Shown here in pieces: positions 1-7,134 of a stretch of DNA of 15,036 nucleotides. The DNA is from S010-17 sp036478895 (GTDB taxonomy: Bacteria; Bacteroidota; Bacteroidia; Flavobacteriales; Flavobacteriaceae): positions 1-15,036 of the forward strand of contig JAZGEV010000120.1 of NCBI GenBank assembly GCA_036478895.1. The letters run 5' to 3'. The notes beneath the pieces are model-generated. The model worked only from the letters and a program-made list of their open reading frames with translations. It did not search any database and had not been told where the DNA came from. Within the stretch, counting starts at the first letter, position 1, and every line of letters begins with the position of its first letter. The translations under genes and the position numbers were made by a program.

Positions 1-1
1 A

Positions 2-2143
2 ATTGAAATAAATACAGCCAATAATCCGGCAAACGAAATTATAAAACAGACGATTAATAACAGAAAGGCAATAGCTGCAAAAACAGCAGAGTTCTTAGCC
101 GATTTCTATTCACGAGGTATTTTTAGAATTGAAAACGCGCCTGAAAAAATTATGGGATTTGAATTGGGCGATTTAGGTGGCGGATTGGATTCTACACGAA
201 GTGGTGTCATTTATTTATCTGAAACACTATCAAAAATTACAAAAAGTAAAACGAAATTCAAAGAACGAGTAATAGCTTCAAAAGTTAGTGGAAATGACAA
301 TGGTTTTAGTTTTAACAAAGCCAGTGATGTGAATTTCAATTTTTATAAAAACACCATTGATTTGGGTGATGTTATTATTTCGCCAATAGCAAACAATGCC
401 TTTAATTATTATAAATATAAACTGATTGATACTTTTTATGAAGATCAACACCTTGTCAATAAAATACAAGTCACACCAAAAAAACCAACAGACAACGCGT
501 TTAATGGATTTATATATATTGTAGAAGATTCGTGGCAAGTTTACGCTGTTGATTTGTTTGTTTTTGGTAAACAGATTCAATTGCCAATGGTAGAAAAATT
601 AGTACTAAAACAACATTATACCTACGGATCTAAAAATGAATTATGGGCGTTATTTTCTCAAAGTATTGATTTTAAGTATGGCATGTTTGGTTTAGAAATA
701 GATGGTCGTTTTACTTCTGTGTATAGTAATTACAATTTCAAACCTCAGTTTCATAAAAAGACCTTTACAAGAGAAATAATGTCTTATGAAGATAAAGCCA
801 ATAAAAAGGATAGTCTATTCTGGCAAACAAAAAGATTAGTACCATTAACGGTTGAAGAATCATCAGATTATAAATTGAAAGATAGTATAAAGGTGATTAG
901 AAAATCCAAAAAATATTTAGATTCGGTAGATGTGACACGTAATAAATTTAAAATAATGAATTTATTAACGGGCTATAATTACAGAAATAGTTATAAAAAT
1001 AGTGGCTTTACAATAGGATCACCTTTAAACACTATGTTTAATACTGTGCAAGGTTGGCATCCAAATATTGGCATAACCTATTATACAAATAATAAAGAAA
1101 AGCATCAAAGTTTATGGTTAAAAAGCGAATTGGATTATGGCTTATCCAACAAGCAGTTTAGAGCAAATGGTCAAATTAATTTTAAATTCAATAGTATAGA
1201 AAAACCAGTTTTATCTTTGTCTGGTGGTCAAAAATTAACACCTTTTAGCAACGCAATTTCTACGACAATAAATGGCGTTTCAACCTTGTATTTTGAACGT
1301 AATTACGCCAAGTATTACGATAAAACGTTTGCTGCAATTAGTTATAGACAAGACGTGTTGAATGGTGTTTCACTATCAAGTAGTATTGGATATGAAAAAC
1401 GAAAGCCAGTGTTTAATACAAGTGATTATGTAACTTTTAATAGAGATAATGTTGTGTATAGTTCCAACAACCCTTTGGTGCCAAATGATTATTCAAATGC
1501 TGTCATAGATTCACATAATTTATATAAAATCAACATTGCAACAAGCATACAATTTGGAAATGAATACGTGTCTTTACCAGGCGTAAAACGCAATTTAGGA
1601 AATGCTAAATTCCCCAAACTTAATATTGCTTATACAAAAGGGTTTGCTGCAAATGATGCCAAGTATAATTTTGATTTTATTCAAGCACAATTGCATCAAA
1701 AAGTGTCTTTAAAAAATAAAGGAACCTTTACATATAATTTTAAAGCAGGAAAATTTTTTAATACCAATGCATTGTCCTTTGTAGATTACAAGCATTTTAA
1801 TGGCAATCAAACACACGTAAATTTGAAGGGCAATTATACCAATGCCTTTGGAATGCTACCGTATTATGATTTTAGTACAAATACTGAATTTGCCGAGTTA
1901 CATGCAGAGCATCAATTTAATGGCTATTTATTACGAAAAATCCCATTACTTAATAAATTACAATTTAAATTAGTTGTTGGTGCAAAAACATTATTAACCA
2001 AAGAAAATAAACCATACTCAGAGTTTAATATAGGTTTAGAAAATTTAGGATTTGGGAAATACCGTTTTTTAAGAGTTGATTATGTGCAATCTATCTACAA
2101 TAACAAGACAACGCATGGCGTTTTATTTGGATTAAATTTTTAA
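2..2143 (+). CDS. DUF5686 family outer-membrane beta-barrel protein, 5'-truncated by the window edge
   Basis: The frame is open from base 2, so the ATG at 152 is internal and the true start lies left of the window. About 713 residues are visible. The opening NPANEIIKQTINNRK and the block LDSTRSGVIYLSETLSKI are characteristic of DUF5686 proteins. These usually carry an N-terminal carboxypeptidase-regulatory-like domain of about 100 residues, which would be the missing part. From roughly visible residue 320 to the end the protein has alternating polar and aromatic strands typical of an outer-membrane barrel, and it ends in FGLNF with a terminal Phe, as barrel beta-signals do. Family members are common in Bacteroidota but biochemically uncharacterised; an outer-membrane location is inferred. 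It converges on the lipoprotein gene with a 7-bp gap between stop codons and no terminator in between. Confidence 0.9.
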   Translation: MEINTANNPANEIIKQTINNRKAIAAKTAEFLADFYSRGIFRIENAPEKIMGFELGDLGGGLDSTRSGVIYLSETLSKITKSKTKFKERVIASKVSGNDNGFSFNKASDVNFNFYKNTIDLGDVIISPIANNAFNYYKYKLIDTFYEDQHLVNKIQVTPKKPTDNAFNGFIYIVEDSWQVYAVDLFVFGKQIQLPMVEKLVLKQHYTYGSKNELWALFSQSIDFKYGMFGLEIDGRFTSVYSNYNFKPQFHKKTFTREIMSYEDKANKKDSLFWQTKRLVPLTVEESSDYKLKDSIKVIRKSKKYLDSVDVTRNKFKIMNLLTGYNYRNSYKNSGFTIGSPLNTMFNTVQGWHPNIGITYYTNNKEKHQSLWLKSELDYGLSNKQFRANGQINFKFNSIEKPVLSLSGGQKLTPFSNAISTTINGVSTLYFERNYAKYYDKTFAAISYRQDVLNGVSLSSSIGYEKRKPVFNTSDYVTFNRDNVVYSSNNPLVPNDYSNAVIDSHNLYKINIATSIQFGNEYVSLPGVKRNLGNAKFPKLNIAYTKGFAANDAKYNFDFIQAQLHQKVSLKNKGTFTYNFKAGKFFNTNALSFVDYKHFNGNQTHVNLKGNYTNAFGMLPYYDFSTNTEFAELHAEHQFNGYLLRKIPLLNKLQFKLVVGAKTLLTKENKPYSEFNIGLENLGFGKYRFLRVDYVQSIYNNKTTHGVLFGLNF

Positions 2144-2150
2144 AGTGATG

Positions 2151-2750
2151 TTAGTCAGTTTGAGGAACAACCTTCTTTAAAATGCCTTTTTGTCGTCCGT
2201 TTATAAAATAAGTTGTGACTTCGGGAATTTCTTCACCATTATATGTTGTATTTCCAGTAATGGTTTTTTCCTTATCGGATGCTGATATAATTTCAAATAC
2301 AATGTCGTTTTTTTCTCTAGTATATGTAGCAATAATATAACTGTCCATGACTTTAAAGAAACTAGTAAAAATTCTATTGCGGTAAAAGGCATCTATTTTA
2401 ATGGTGTTTTTTTCATTAATAATATAATGACCTCTTTTTTCATTGACTAAGTTTAACTCATAAGCGCGCACATCTGCCTCTTTTCCATCCATTTTATAGG
2501 TCAATTGCCAAGTGTAAACGGAATCAGTCACAGCTTCAATTTTCAAATCCATTTTTAGATTCATTCCTATAGAATCTACCGAAAAAATATTTAAATCACC
2601 ACTGTAATTTCCTGCCCAATCCGATGGGAAATTATCTTTTGTCCAAACCGTTTTGGTTTCTTTTTTGTTGGATAAATTCGTGCTTTTTTTACAAGAATTA
2701 AACGATAGAATAATTAGCAGAGTAAATGCAGATTTTAATAAGAAGTTCAT
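2151..2750 (-). CDS. small lipoprotein of unknown function, downstream of the Prc-type protease
   Basis: This is a 199-residue protein with a lipoprotein signal peptide: positively charged N-terminus, hydrophobic run LLIILSF, then lipobox FNSC with the lipidated Cys at residue 20. The residues after Cys are KKST, without the acidic cluster that directs Bacteroidota lipoproteins to the cell surface, so a periplasm-facing anchor is more likely (inference). The mature part (about 45-195) is a series of short alternating beta-strands beginning WAGNYSGDL. It suggests a small lipocalin-like or other beta-barrel fold, but I recognise no named family. It starts 25 bp after the protease stop codon on the same strand and has no promoter of its own that I can see, so it is probably the second gene of that transcript. 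Function is unknown; a role as partner or adaptor of the protease is only suggested by position. Confidence 0.85.
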   Translation of the reverse strand: MNFLLKSAFTLLIILSFNSCKKSTNLSNKKETKTVWTKDNFPSDWAGNYSGDLNIFSVDSIGMNLKMDLKIEAVTDSVYTWQLTYKMDGKEADVRAYELNLVNEKRGHYIINEKNTIKIDAFYRNRIFTSFFKVMDSYIIATYTREKNDIVFEIISASDKEKTITGNTTYNGEEIPEVTTYFINGRQKGILKKVVPQTD

Positions 2751-2775
2751 AAGAGTTTGGTTTTATTATGTTGAG

Positions 2776-4905
2776 TTATCCTTTAATAGCGATGACGTTA
2801 TTGTTTAATTTTAATTCAGATAAGACACGCAAAGCTTCTTCTACGTAGATATCTTTACTTAAATTGGTATGCCAAATCTCTCGTTTTTTTGCTAAAATAG
2901 AATCTTTTGCCATTAACGAAATTTCATAAGCTGGTGATTTAAAAGTCAAATTATTAGTATATTTGTTAAGTTTATCAAATCGTTTACCTTCTGTTTGATA
3001 ATTATCTAAGTCTTTTTTATAGGCGGCAAAGCTTAAAAAAACTTCTTTATCATCTCGGTTTGTTTTAATCCATTTTGCATTTTCATTTATTAATTGAAAT
3101 TGAGGGTTGTTATTGACACGTAATGTAGCATCATTTATAACAGAAGTGTAATTACTGTAAAAATTTAATTTTTGATAATTTGCAGGTTCAATTTTATCCC
3201 AAACTAAGGGATTATCTTCGTCACGCTCACCAATTTCTAAGTAGGTATATCTGTCTGGTACGGCAACATCAGAAGCCACACCTTTTAATTGTGTAGAGCC
3301 ACCATTTATTCTATAAAATTTTTGAACTGTTAATTTTATAGCGCCCAAACTAGTTTTGTATCTGTAAAAATTATCTAAATTATAAATACTTTGCACAGTA
3401 CCTTTTCCAAAAGTTTGGTTACTACCAATAATTATGGCTCTATTATAGTCTTGCATAGCAGCTGCAAAAATTTCTGAAGCCGAAGCAGATATTTCATTTA
3501 CCAAAATAACCAAGGCACCATTCCATTGTATACGTTTGTCAGTATCTTTATCGATTCGTGTTTTTTTACGTTTGTGTTTTACTTGTACCACAGGACCATC
3601 TTTAATAAATAAGCCTGCAATTTCAATGGCTGTTTTTAAAGAACCACCACCATTATTTCTTAAATCTATAACCAAACCTTCAATGTTTTCCTTTTTTAAG
3701 GATTCTATCTCTTTTGCCATATCAATACTAGAACTTCGTCCATTTTTCTTTGTGAAATCATAATAGAAACTAGGTAAATTTATAAGCCCGTAGGTTTTGT
3801 TTTCAAACTGTACTGTGCTCGATTTTGCAAACGTTTCTTCCAATTCAACAATATCTCTAATGATAGAAATAACTTCAATGGAACCACTTATCTTTTTAAG
3901 GGTAAGTTTTACTTCAGAGCCTTTTTTTCCTTTTATCAAGTCAATGGCATCATTCATTCGCATACCAACAACATCTATAGCTTCTTCATCTTTTTGCGCT
4001 ACTTTTAAAATTAAATCACCTACTTCTAGTTCGCCAGCACGCCACGCAGGTCCGCCAGATATTAAGGAAACAATTTTTATATAATCGCCTTTTTTCTGTA
4101 ATCGTGCACCAATACCTTCCAATTGTCCAGACATGTCAATATCAAATTTTTTCTTGGATTGTGGCGAATAATAAGTTGTGTGAGGATCAAATACGGCTGT
4201 TATTATGTTGAGGTAAATGGAAAACCAATCGTCATCATTTAAATCATTCATACGTGCATAATAACCTTCTTTCATAGTTGTTAAAACTTTTTCACGAGAT
4301 TCAATTTCTAAAGCTTCAAAAGATTTTACAACGTAAAAAGCACTGTCTTTTTTAATATCATTTTCTACCGTAACTTTATTGTACAAACGATTAAGTGTGT
4401 TGAATTTTAATTGTTTCTCCCAGACTTTTAAACGTGCTTTTTTGTTTTTAGGATAATCAATATTTTCATAATCCATATTATAAGTGTCTTCTAATTCAAA
4501 ATCAAAAGGTGTTTCTAATAAGGATCCGTAAAACGCTTCAGTTTCTTTGATGCGTTGTTTGTAAATAGTTATGACTCTATGATAAAAATCAATATTATTA
4601 CTGCGTATTTCATCATCAATTTTGTTTTTACACTTTGAGAAATTTTTAATATCTTCTTTTAAAAAAAAGCGCTTTGTTGGGTCTAAGGCCTTAATAAAAT
4701 TATCATGAACAGCTACAGAAAAATCGTTATCCAATTGCGCTGGGCTGTAATGTAATTCCTTTAAAGCACCATTTACTAAGTCCATTAATATCTTATCTTT
4801 AACAACGTCTTGTGCTAAAGATTTGTAGCCAATAAAGCTAAGTATTAAAAAGAGAGGCAGTATAATTTTATAATTGCGTTTCATAAAAAGTTGTATTTTT
4901 TGCAT
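2776..4905 (-). CDS. prc: carboxy-terminal (tail-specific) processing protease, S41A family
   Basis: Periplasmic serine protease of the Prc/Tsp type, which degrades or trims envelope proteins from their C-terminus. It has 709 residues, close to the roughly 680 of E. coli Prc. Residues 1-31 form a signal peptide ending at SLAQD. Residues 33-230 match the Tsp N-terminal helical domain. A PDZ domain spans about 255-345 (GQLEGIGARL to ISIIRDIV), and the S41 catalytic domain about 360-550. By alignment with E. coli Prc S430/D441/K455, the catalytic Ser-Lys dyad is Ser475 (in SASASEIFAAA) and Lys501 (in TFGKGTVQ), with Asp486 conserved. The C-terminal 560-709 corresponds to the DUF3340 helical region. 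A second possible start, Met8 at 4884, gives a tidier signal peptide (MKRNYK...); I cannot decide between them. It is transcribed divergently from uvrC and followed by a lipoprotein gene. Confidence 0.96.
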   Translation of the reverse strand: MQKIQLFMKRNYKIILPLFLILSFIGYKSLAQDVVKDKILMDLVNGALKELHYSPAQLDNDFSVAVHDNFIKALDPTKRFFLKEDIKNFSKCKNKIDDEIRSNNIDFYHRVITIYKQRIKETEAFYGSLLETPFDFELEDTYNMDYENIDYPKNKKARLKVWEKQLKFNTLNRLYNKVTVENDIKKDSAFYVVKSFEALEIESREKVLTTMKEGYYARMNDLNDDDWFSIYLNIITAVFDPHTTYYSPQSKKKFDIDMSGQLEGIGARLQKKGDYIKIVSLISGGPAWRAGELEVGDLILKVAQKDEEAIDVVGMRMNDAIDLIKGKKGSEVKLTLKKISGSIEVISIIRDIVELEETFAKSSTVQFENKTYGLINLPSFYYDFTKKNGRSSSIDMAKEIESLKKENIEGLVIDLRNNGGGSLKTAIEIAGLFIKDGPVVQVKHKRKKTRIDKDTDKRIQWNGALVILVNEISASASEIFAAAMQDYNRAIIIGSNQTFGKGTVQSIYNLDNFYRYKTSLGAIKLTVQKFYRINGGSTQLKGVASDVAVPDRYTYLEIGERDEDNPLVWDKIEPANYQKLNFYSNYTSVINDATLRVNNNPQFQLINENAKWIKTNRDDKEVFLSFAAYKKDLDNYQTEGKRFDKLNKYTNNLTFKSPAYEISLMAKDSILAKKREIWHTNLSKDIYVEEALRVLSELKLNNNVIAIKG

Positions 4906-4930
4906 TAATTTATATCTTAAATCAAGTTAC

Positions 4931-4960
4931 CAAAATAATGCCATTATTTGAATTGACAAA
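4931..4960 (-). promoter_or_regulatory. candidate promoter of the protease-lipoprotein transcript
   Basis: On the minus strand TTTG (4960-4957), an 18-bp spacer and TTATTTTG (4938-4931) approximate the Bacteroidota -33/-7 pattern TTTG-N(~20)-TAnnTTTG. One of six defined -7 positions differs. Transcription would start near 4925, leaving a leader of about 20 nt before the ATG at 4905. Confidence 0.45.
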
Positions 4961-5067
4961 GGTGTGCGTTCATTTTTTGGAAAATTTTAACTGTTTTACA
5001 AAATATGTGCTCATAAATTAATAAAAACAGTAATTTTTATAAGACAAACTTATACTTTTAATTTTAC

Positions 5068-5136
5068 TGTCATTCCTGCGAAAAACAGGAATCCATAATA
5101 CAACTCTTTTAGATTTCTGCTTTTGCAGGAATGACA
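5068..5136. repeat. palindromic REP/MITE-like interspersed element
   Basis: The ends TGTCATTCCTGC (5068-5079) and GCAGGAATGACA (5125-5136) are perfect 12-bp inverted repeats. Each half also folds by itself: ATTCCTG/CAGGAAT (5072-5078 with 5086-5092, loop of 7) and TTTCTGC/GCAGGAA (one G-T pair, loop TTTT). With inner pairing (GAATC near 5089-5093 against GATTTC from 5112) the whole 69 bp can form one long imperfect hairpin around a loop of about 18 nt. The TCATTCCTGC...GCAGGAATGA core is the kind of sequence that recurs between genes in many bacterial genomes, including flavobacteria (from memory, not searched). It lies in the divergent prc-uvrC spacer, clear of both predicted promoters. Confidence 0.75.
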
Positions 5137-5210
5137 TTTTATTTTAATTACAGTTTCTACAAATAATATGATTTCCTTTAAAAAAAAGTCCCTTTTTATT
5201 TAAGTGTGAA

Positions 5211-5242
5211 TTTGTCCTAGTAATTTTCATTGGTTACTTTTG
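5211..5242 (+). promoter_or_regulatory. candidate uvrC promoter P1
   Basis: TTTG (5211-5214), a 20-bp spacer and TACTTTTG (5235-5242) match the Bacteroidota consensus TTTG-N(~20)-TAnnTTTG at every defined position. The predicted start of transcription is near 5249, about 35 nt upstream of the GTG start. This would exclude the in-frame TTG at 5230 from the transcript. Confidence 0.6.
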
Positions 5243-5268
5243 TGATAAATAATCTATACCTATATTTG
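5239..5268 (+). promoter_or_regulatory. candidate uvrC promoter P2, overlapping P1
   Basis: TATATTTG (5261-5268) is a second full match to TAnnTTTG. Its -33 TTTG (5239-5242) is the last four bases of the P1 -7 box, with an 18-bp spacer. Transcription would start near 5275, leaving only about 9 nt of leader before GTG 5284. Confidence 0.45.
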
Positions 5269-5283
5269 TTAAAAAAAACGAAA

Positions 5284-7080
5284 GTGTCTATAACCAATTT
5301 AGATATACAATTAAAAACAGTCCCATCAACGCCAGGTGTTTATCAGTTTATTGATAAAAATGAGAAAATAATTTATATTGGTAAGGCAAAAAACTTACAA
5401 AAACGAGTTCGATCTTATTTTACTAAACATCATGATAATGGAAAAACACGTGTGTTGGTAAAAAAAATAGTTGCCATAAAACATATTGTGGTTGCCACCG
5501 AAACAGATGCGTTATTACTCGAAAACAATCTGATAAAAAAGTACCAGCCGCGCTATAATATTTTAATGAAAGATGATAAATCCTACCCATTCATCTGCAT
5601 AAAAAAAGAAAATTTTCCTCGTGTTTTTTTAACACGGCGTGTTATTAAAGATGGCTCTGAATATTTTGGGCCATATACATCAATTCGTACGGCACGTATT
5701 ATATTGGCAATGATCAAAGAGTTGTATCCTTTACGTACTTGTAATTTTAAGCTTACGCCAGATAATATTGCAGATAAAAAGTATAAAATCTGCCTAGAAT
5801 ATCATATAAAAAATTGCAAAGGCGCTTGCGAAGGTTTACAAACGGAAGGACATTACCAAGAAGATATAAAAGCAATACGAGACATAATTAAAGGAAGTTT
5901 TTCTGCTTCTTTGCAAAAATTCAAAACTTTAATGCAAATTTTTTCCGATAATTTAGAGTTTGAAGAAGCTCAAAAAATAAAAGAAAAGATAGATTTGTTG
6001 GCAAATTATCAAGTAAAATCTACAGTTGTAAATCCAAGTATCACCAATGTGGATGTGTTTACAATTATTTCTGACGAAACCTTTGCATACATCAATTTTT
6101 TTAAAATTGTAAATGGAAACATCATTCAATCACATACAACCGAGGTTAAAAAGAAATTGGATGAAACCGATAAAGAAATTTTGGAGTTAGCTATTGTGGA
6201 AATCCGTAGGCGATTTCAATCGATAACTAAAGAAATTTACGTGCCTTTTAAAGTAGATTTGGGTGAAGATATTAAAGTAACTATTCCTAAAGTAGGTGAT
6301 AAAAAACGAATTGTAGAATTATCTTTACGAAACGCAAAATATTACCGTCAAGAGCAATTTAAACAAATAAAAATTGTGGATCCAGATAGGCATACCAACA
6401 GAATTATGGCGCAAATGAAAACCGATTTACGCTTGCCAAATGAGCCACGTCATATAGAATGTTTTGATAATTCAAACATACAAGGAACTCATCCAGTGGC
6501 GGCTTGTGTGGTTTTTAGAAACGGAAAACCAAGTAAAAAAGAATACCGTAATTTTAATATTAAAACCGTTGTTGGTCCCGATGATTTTGCCTCTATGGAA
6601 GAAGTGGTTTACCGAAGATATAAACGCTTACTAGATGAGAAACAAGAACTGCCTCAGTTGATAATTATTGATGGTGGAAAAGGGCAATTATCATCGGCTT
6701 TAAAAAGTTTGGATCGTTTGAATTTACGAGGTAAAATTGCCATAATTGGTATCGCAAAACGTTTGGAAGAATTGTTTTATCCCAATGATCCTATTCCGTT
6801 ATATTTAGATAAAAAATCGGAGACTTTAAAGATCATACAACAATTAAGAAACGAGGCGCATCGCTTTGGAATTACACATCATCGTAATAAAAGAAGTAAA
6901 AGTGCAATTACGTCAGAATTAACGCAAATAAAAGGAATTGGCGAGCAGACAATTTTAACACTTTTAAAACGTTTTAAATCTGTTAAGAGAATTTCGGCAA
7001 CAAGTCTGGAAGATTTAACACGTGAGATTGGAAGTGATAAAGCGCATAAAATTGTTGAATTTTATAAAGTGGAGTCTTAA
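5284..7080 (+). CDS. uvrC: excinuclease ABC subunit C (UvrC)
   Basis: Dual-incision nuclease of nucleotide excision repair, acting in the cytoplasm after UvrA and UvrB locate damage. I place the start at GTG 5284 (598 residues, MSITNLDIQL), because homologues begin just before this motif and the longer TTG start at 5230 falls within a promoter match. Domains in order: GIY-YIG nuclease 15-95 (G18-V-Y20, Y31-I-G33, Arg41, catalytic Glu80); a Cys cluster C153, C170, C178, C182 matching the four-Cys iron-sulfur site described in E. coli UvrC; UVR domain about 205-240 that contacts UvrB; RNase H-like nuclease about 380-535 with Asp395 (ECFDNSN), Asp463 (IIDGGKGQ) and His526 (EAHRFGI); tandem helix-hairpin-helix 543-598. 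All key residues are present. The patatin-Omp85 gene follows after 54 bp without an evident terminator. Confidence 0.97.
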   Translation: MSITNLDIQLKTVPSTPGVYQFIDKNEKIIYIGKAKNLQKRVRSYFTKHHDNGKTRVLVKKIVAIKHIVVATETDALLLENNLIKKYQPRYNILMKDDKSYPFICIKKENFPRVFLTRRVIKDGSEYFGPYTSIRTARIILAMIKELYPLRTCNFKLTPDNIADKKYKICLEYHIKNCKGACEGLQTEGHYQEDIKAIRDIIKGSFSASLQKFKTLMQIFSDNLEFEEAQKIKEKIDLLANYQVKSTVVNPSITNVDVFTIISDETFAYINFFKIVNGNIIQSHTTEVKKKLDETDKEILELAIVEIRRRFQSITKEIYVPFKVDLGEDIKVTIPKVGDKKRIVELSLRNAKYYRQEQFKQIKIVDPDRHTNRIMAQMKTDLRLPNEPRHIECFDNSNIQGTHPVAACVVFRNGKPSKKEYRNFNIKTVVGPDDFASMEEVVYRRYKRLLDEKQELPQLIIIDGGKGQLSSALKSLDRLNLRGKIAIIGIAKRLEELFYPNDPIPLYLDKKSETLKIIQQLRNEAHRFGITHHRNKRSKSAITSELTQIKGIGEQTILTLLKRFKSVKRISATSLEDLTREIGSDKAHKIVEFYKVES

Positions 7081-7122
7081 AAATACTGCAAAATTAATAA
7101 TAATTTAATGCAAAAAAATAGC

Positions 7123-7130
7123 TACTTTTA
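7123..7130 (+). promoter_or_regulatory. weak -7-like box upstream of the patatin gene
   Basis: TACTTTTA differs from TAnnTTTG only in the last base, but no TTG-like -33 element is seen at the right distance. Transcription would start at or within the ATG at 7135, so read-through from uvrC is equally plausible. Confidence 0.2.
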
Positions 7131-7134
7131 ACCT

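Larger units (their letters stand above)
4906..5283. other. divergent intergenic region between prc and uvrC (378 bp)
   Basis: No gene is supported here. From left to right it holds a minus-strand promoter candidate for the protease gene (4931-4960), an AT-rich stretch with a weak A/T-only hairpin (5021-5040), a palindromic REP/MITE-like element (5068-5136), a poly-A run, and two overlapping plus-strand promoter candidates for uvrC (5211-5268). An in-frame TTG at 5230 could extend uvrC leftwards, but it lies inside the first promoter candidate. Confidence 0.8.

Noticed and set aside
152..154. ATG at 152 as the start of the DUF5686 gene
   Set aside because: The frame is open to base 2 and the upstream residues (NPANEIIKQTINNRK) belong to the conserved family region.
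278..580. Open frame of 100 codons on the minus strand
   Set aside because: It runs antisense to the DUF5686 gene and its product is Ile/Lys/Phe-rich without recognisable features, so it is a shadow of the real gene.
5021..5040. ATAAAAA / TTTTTAT hairpin in the prc-uvrC spacer
   Set aside because: It is a 7-bp stem of A-T pairs only and not at the end of any gene; most likely composition.
5230..5283. TTG start that would extend uvrC by 18 residues
   Set aside because: It lies inside a full-consensus promoter, and the extra residues do not resemble UvrC N-termini; GTG 5284 gives the normal start.
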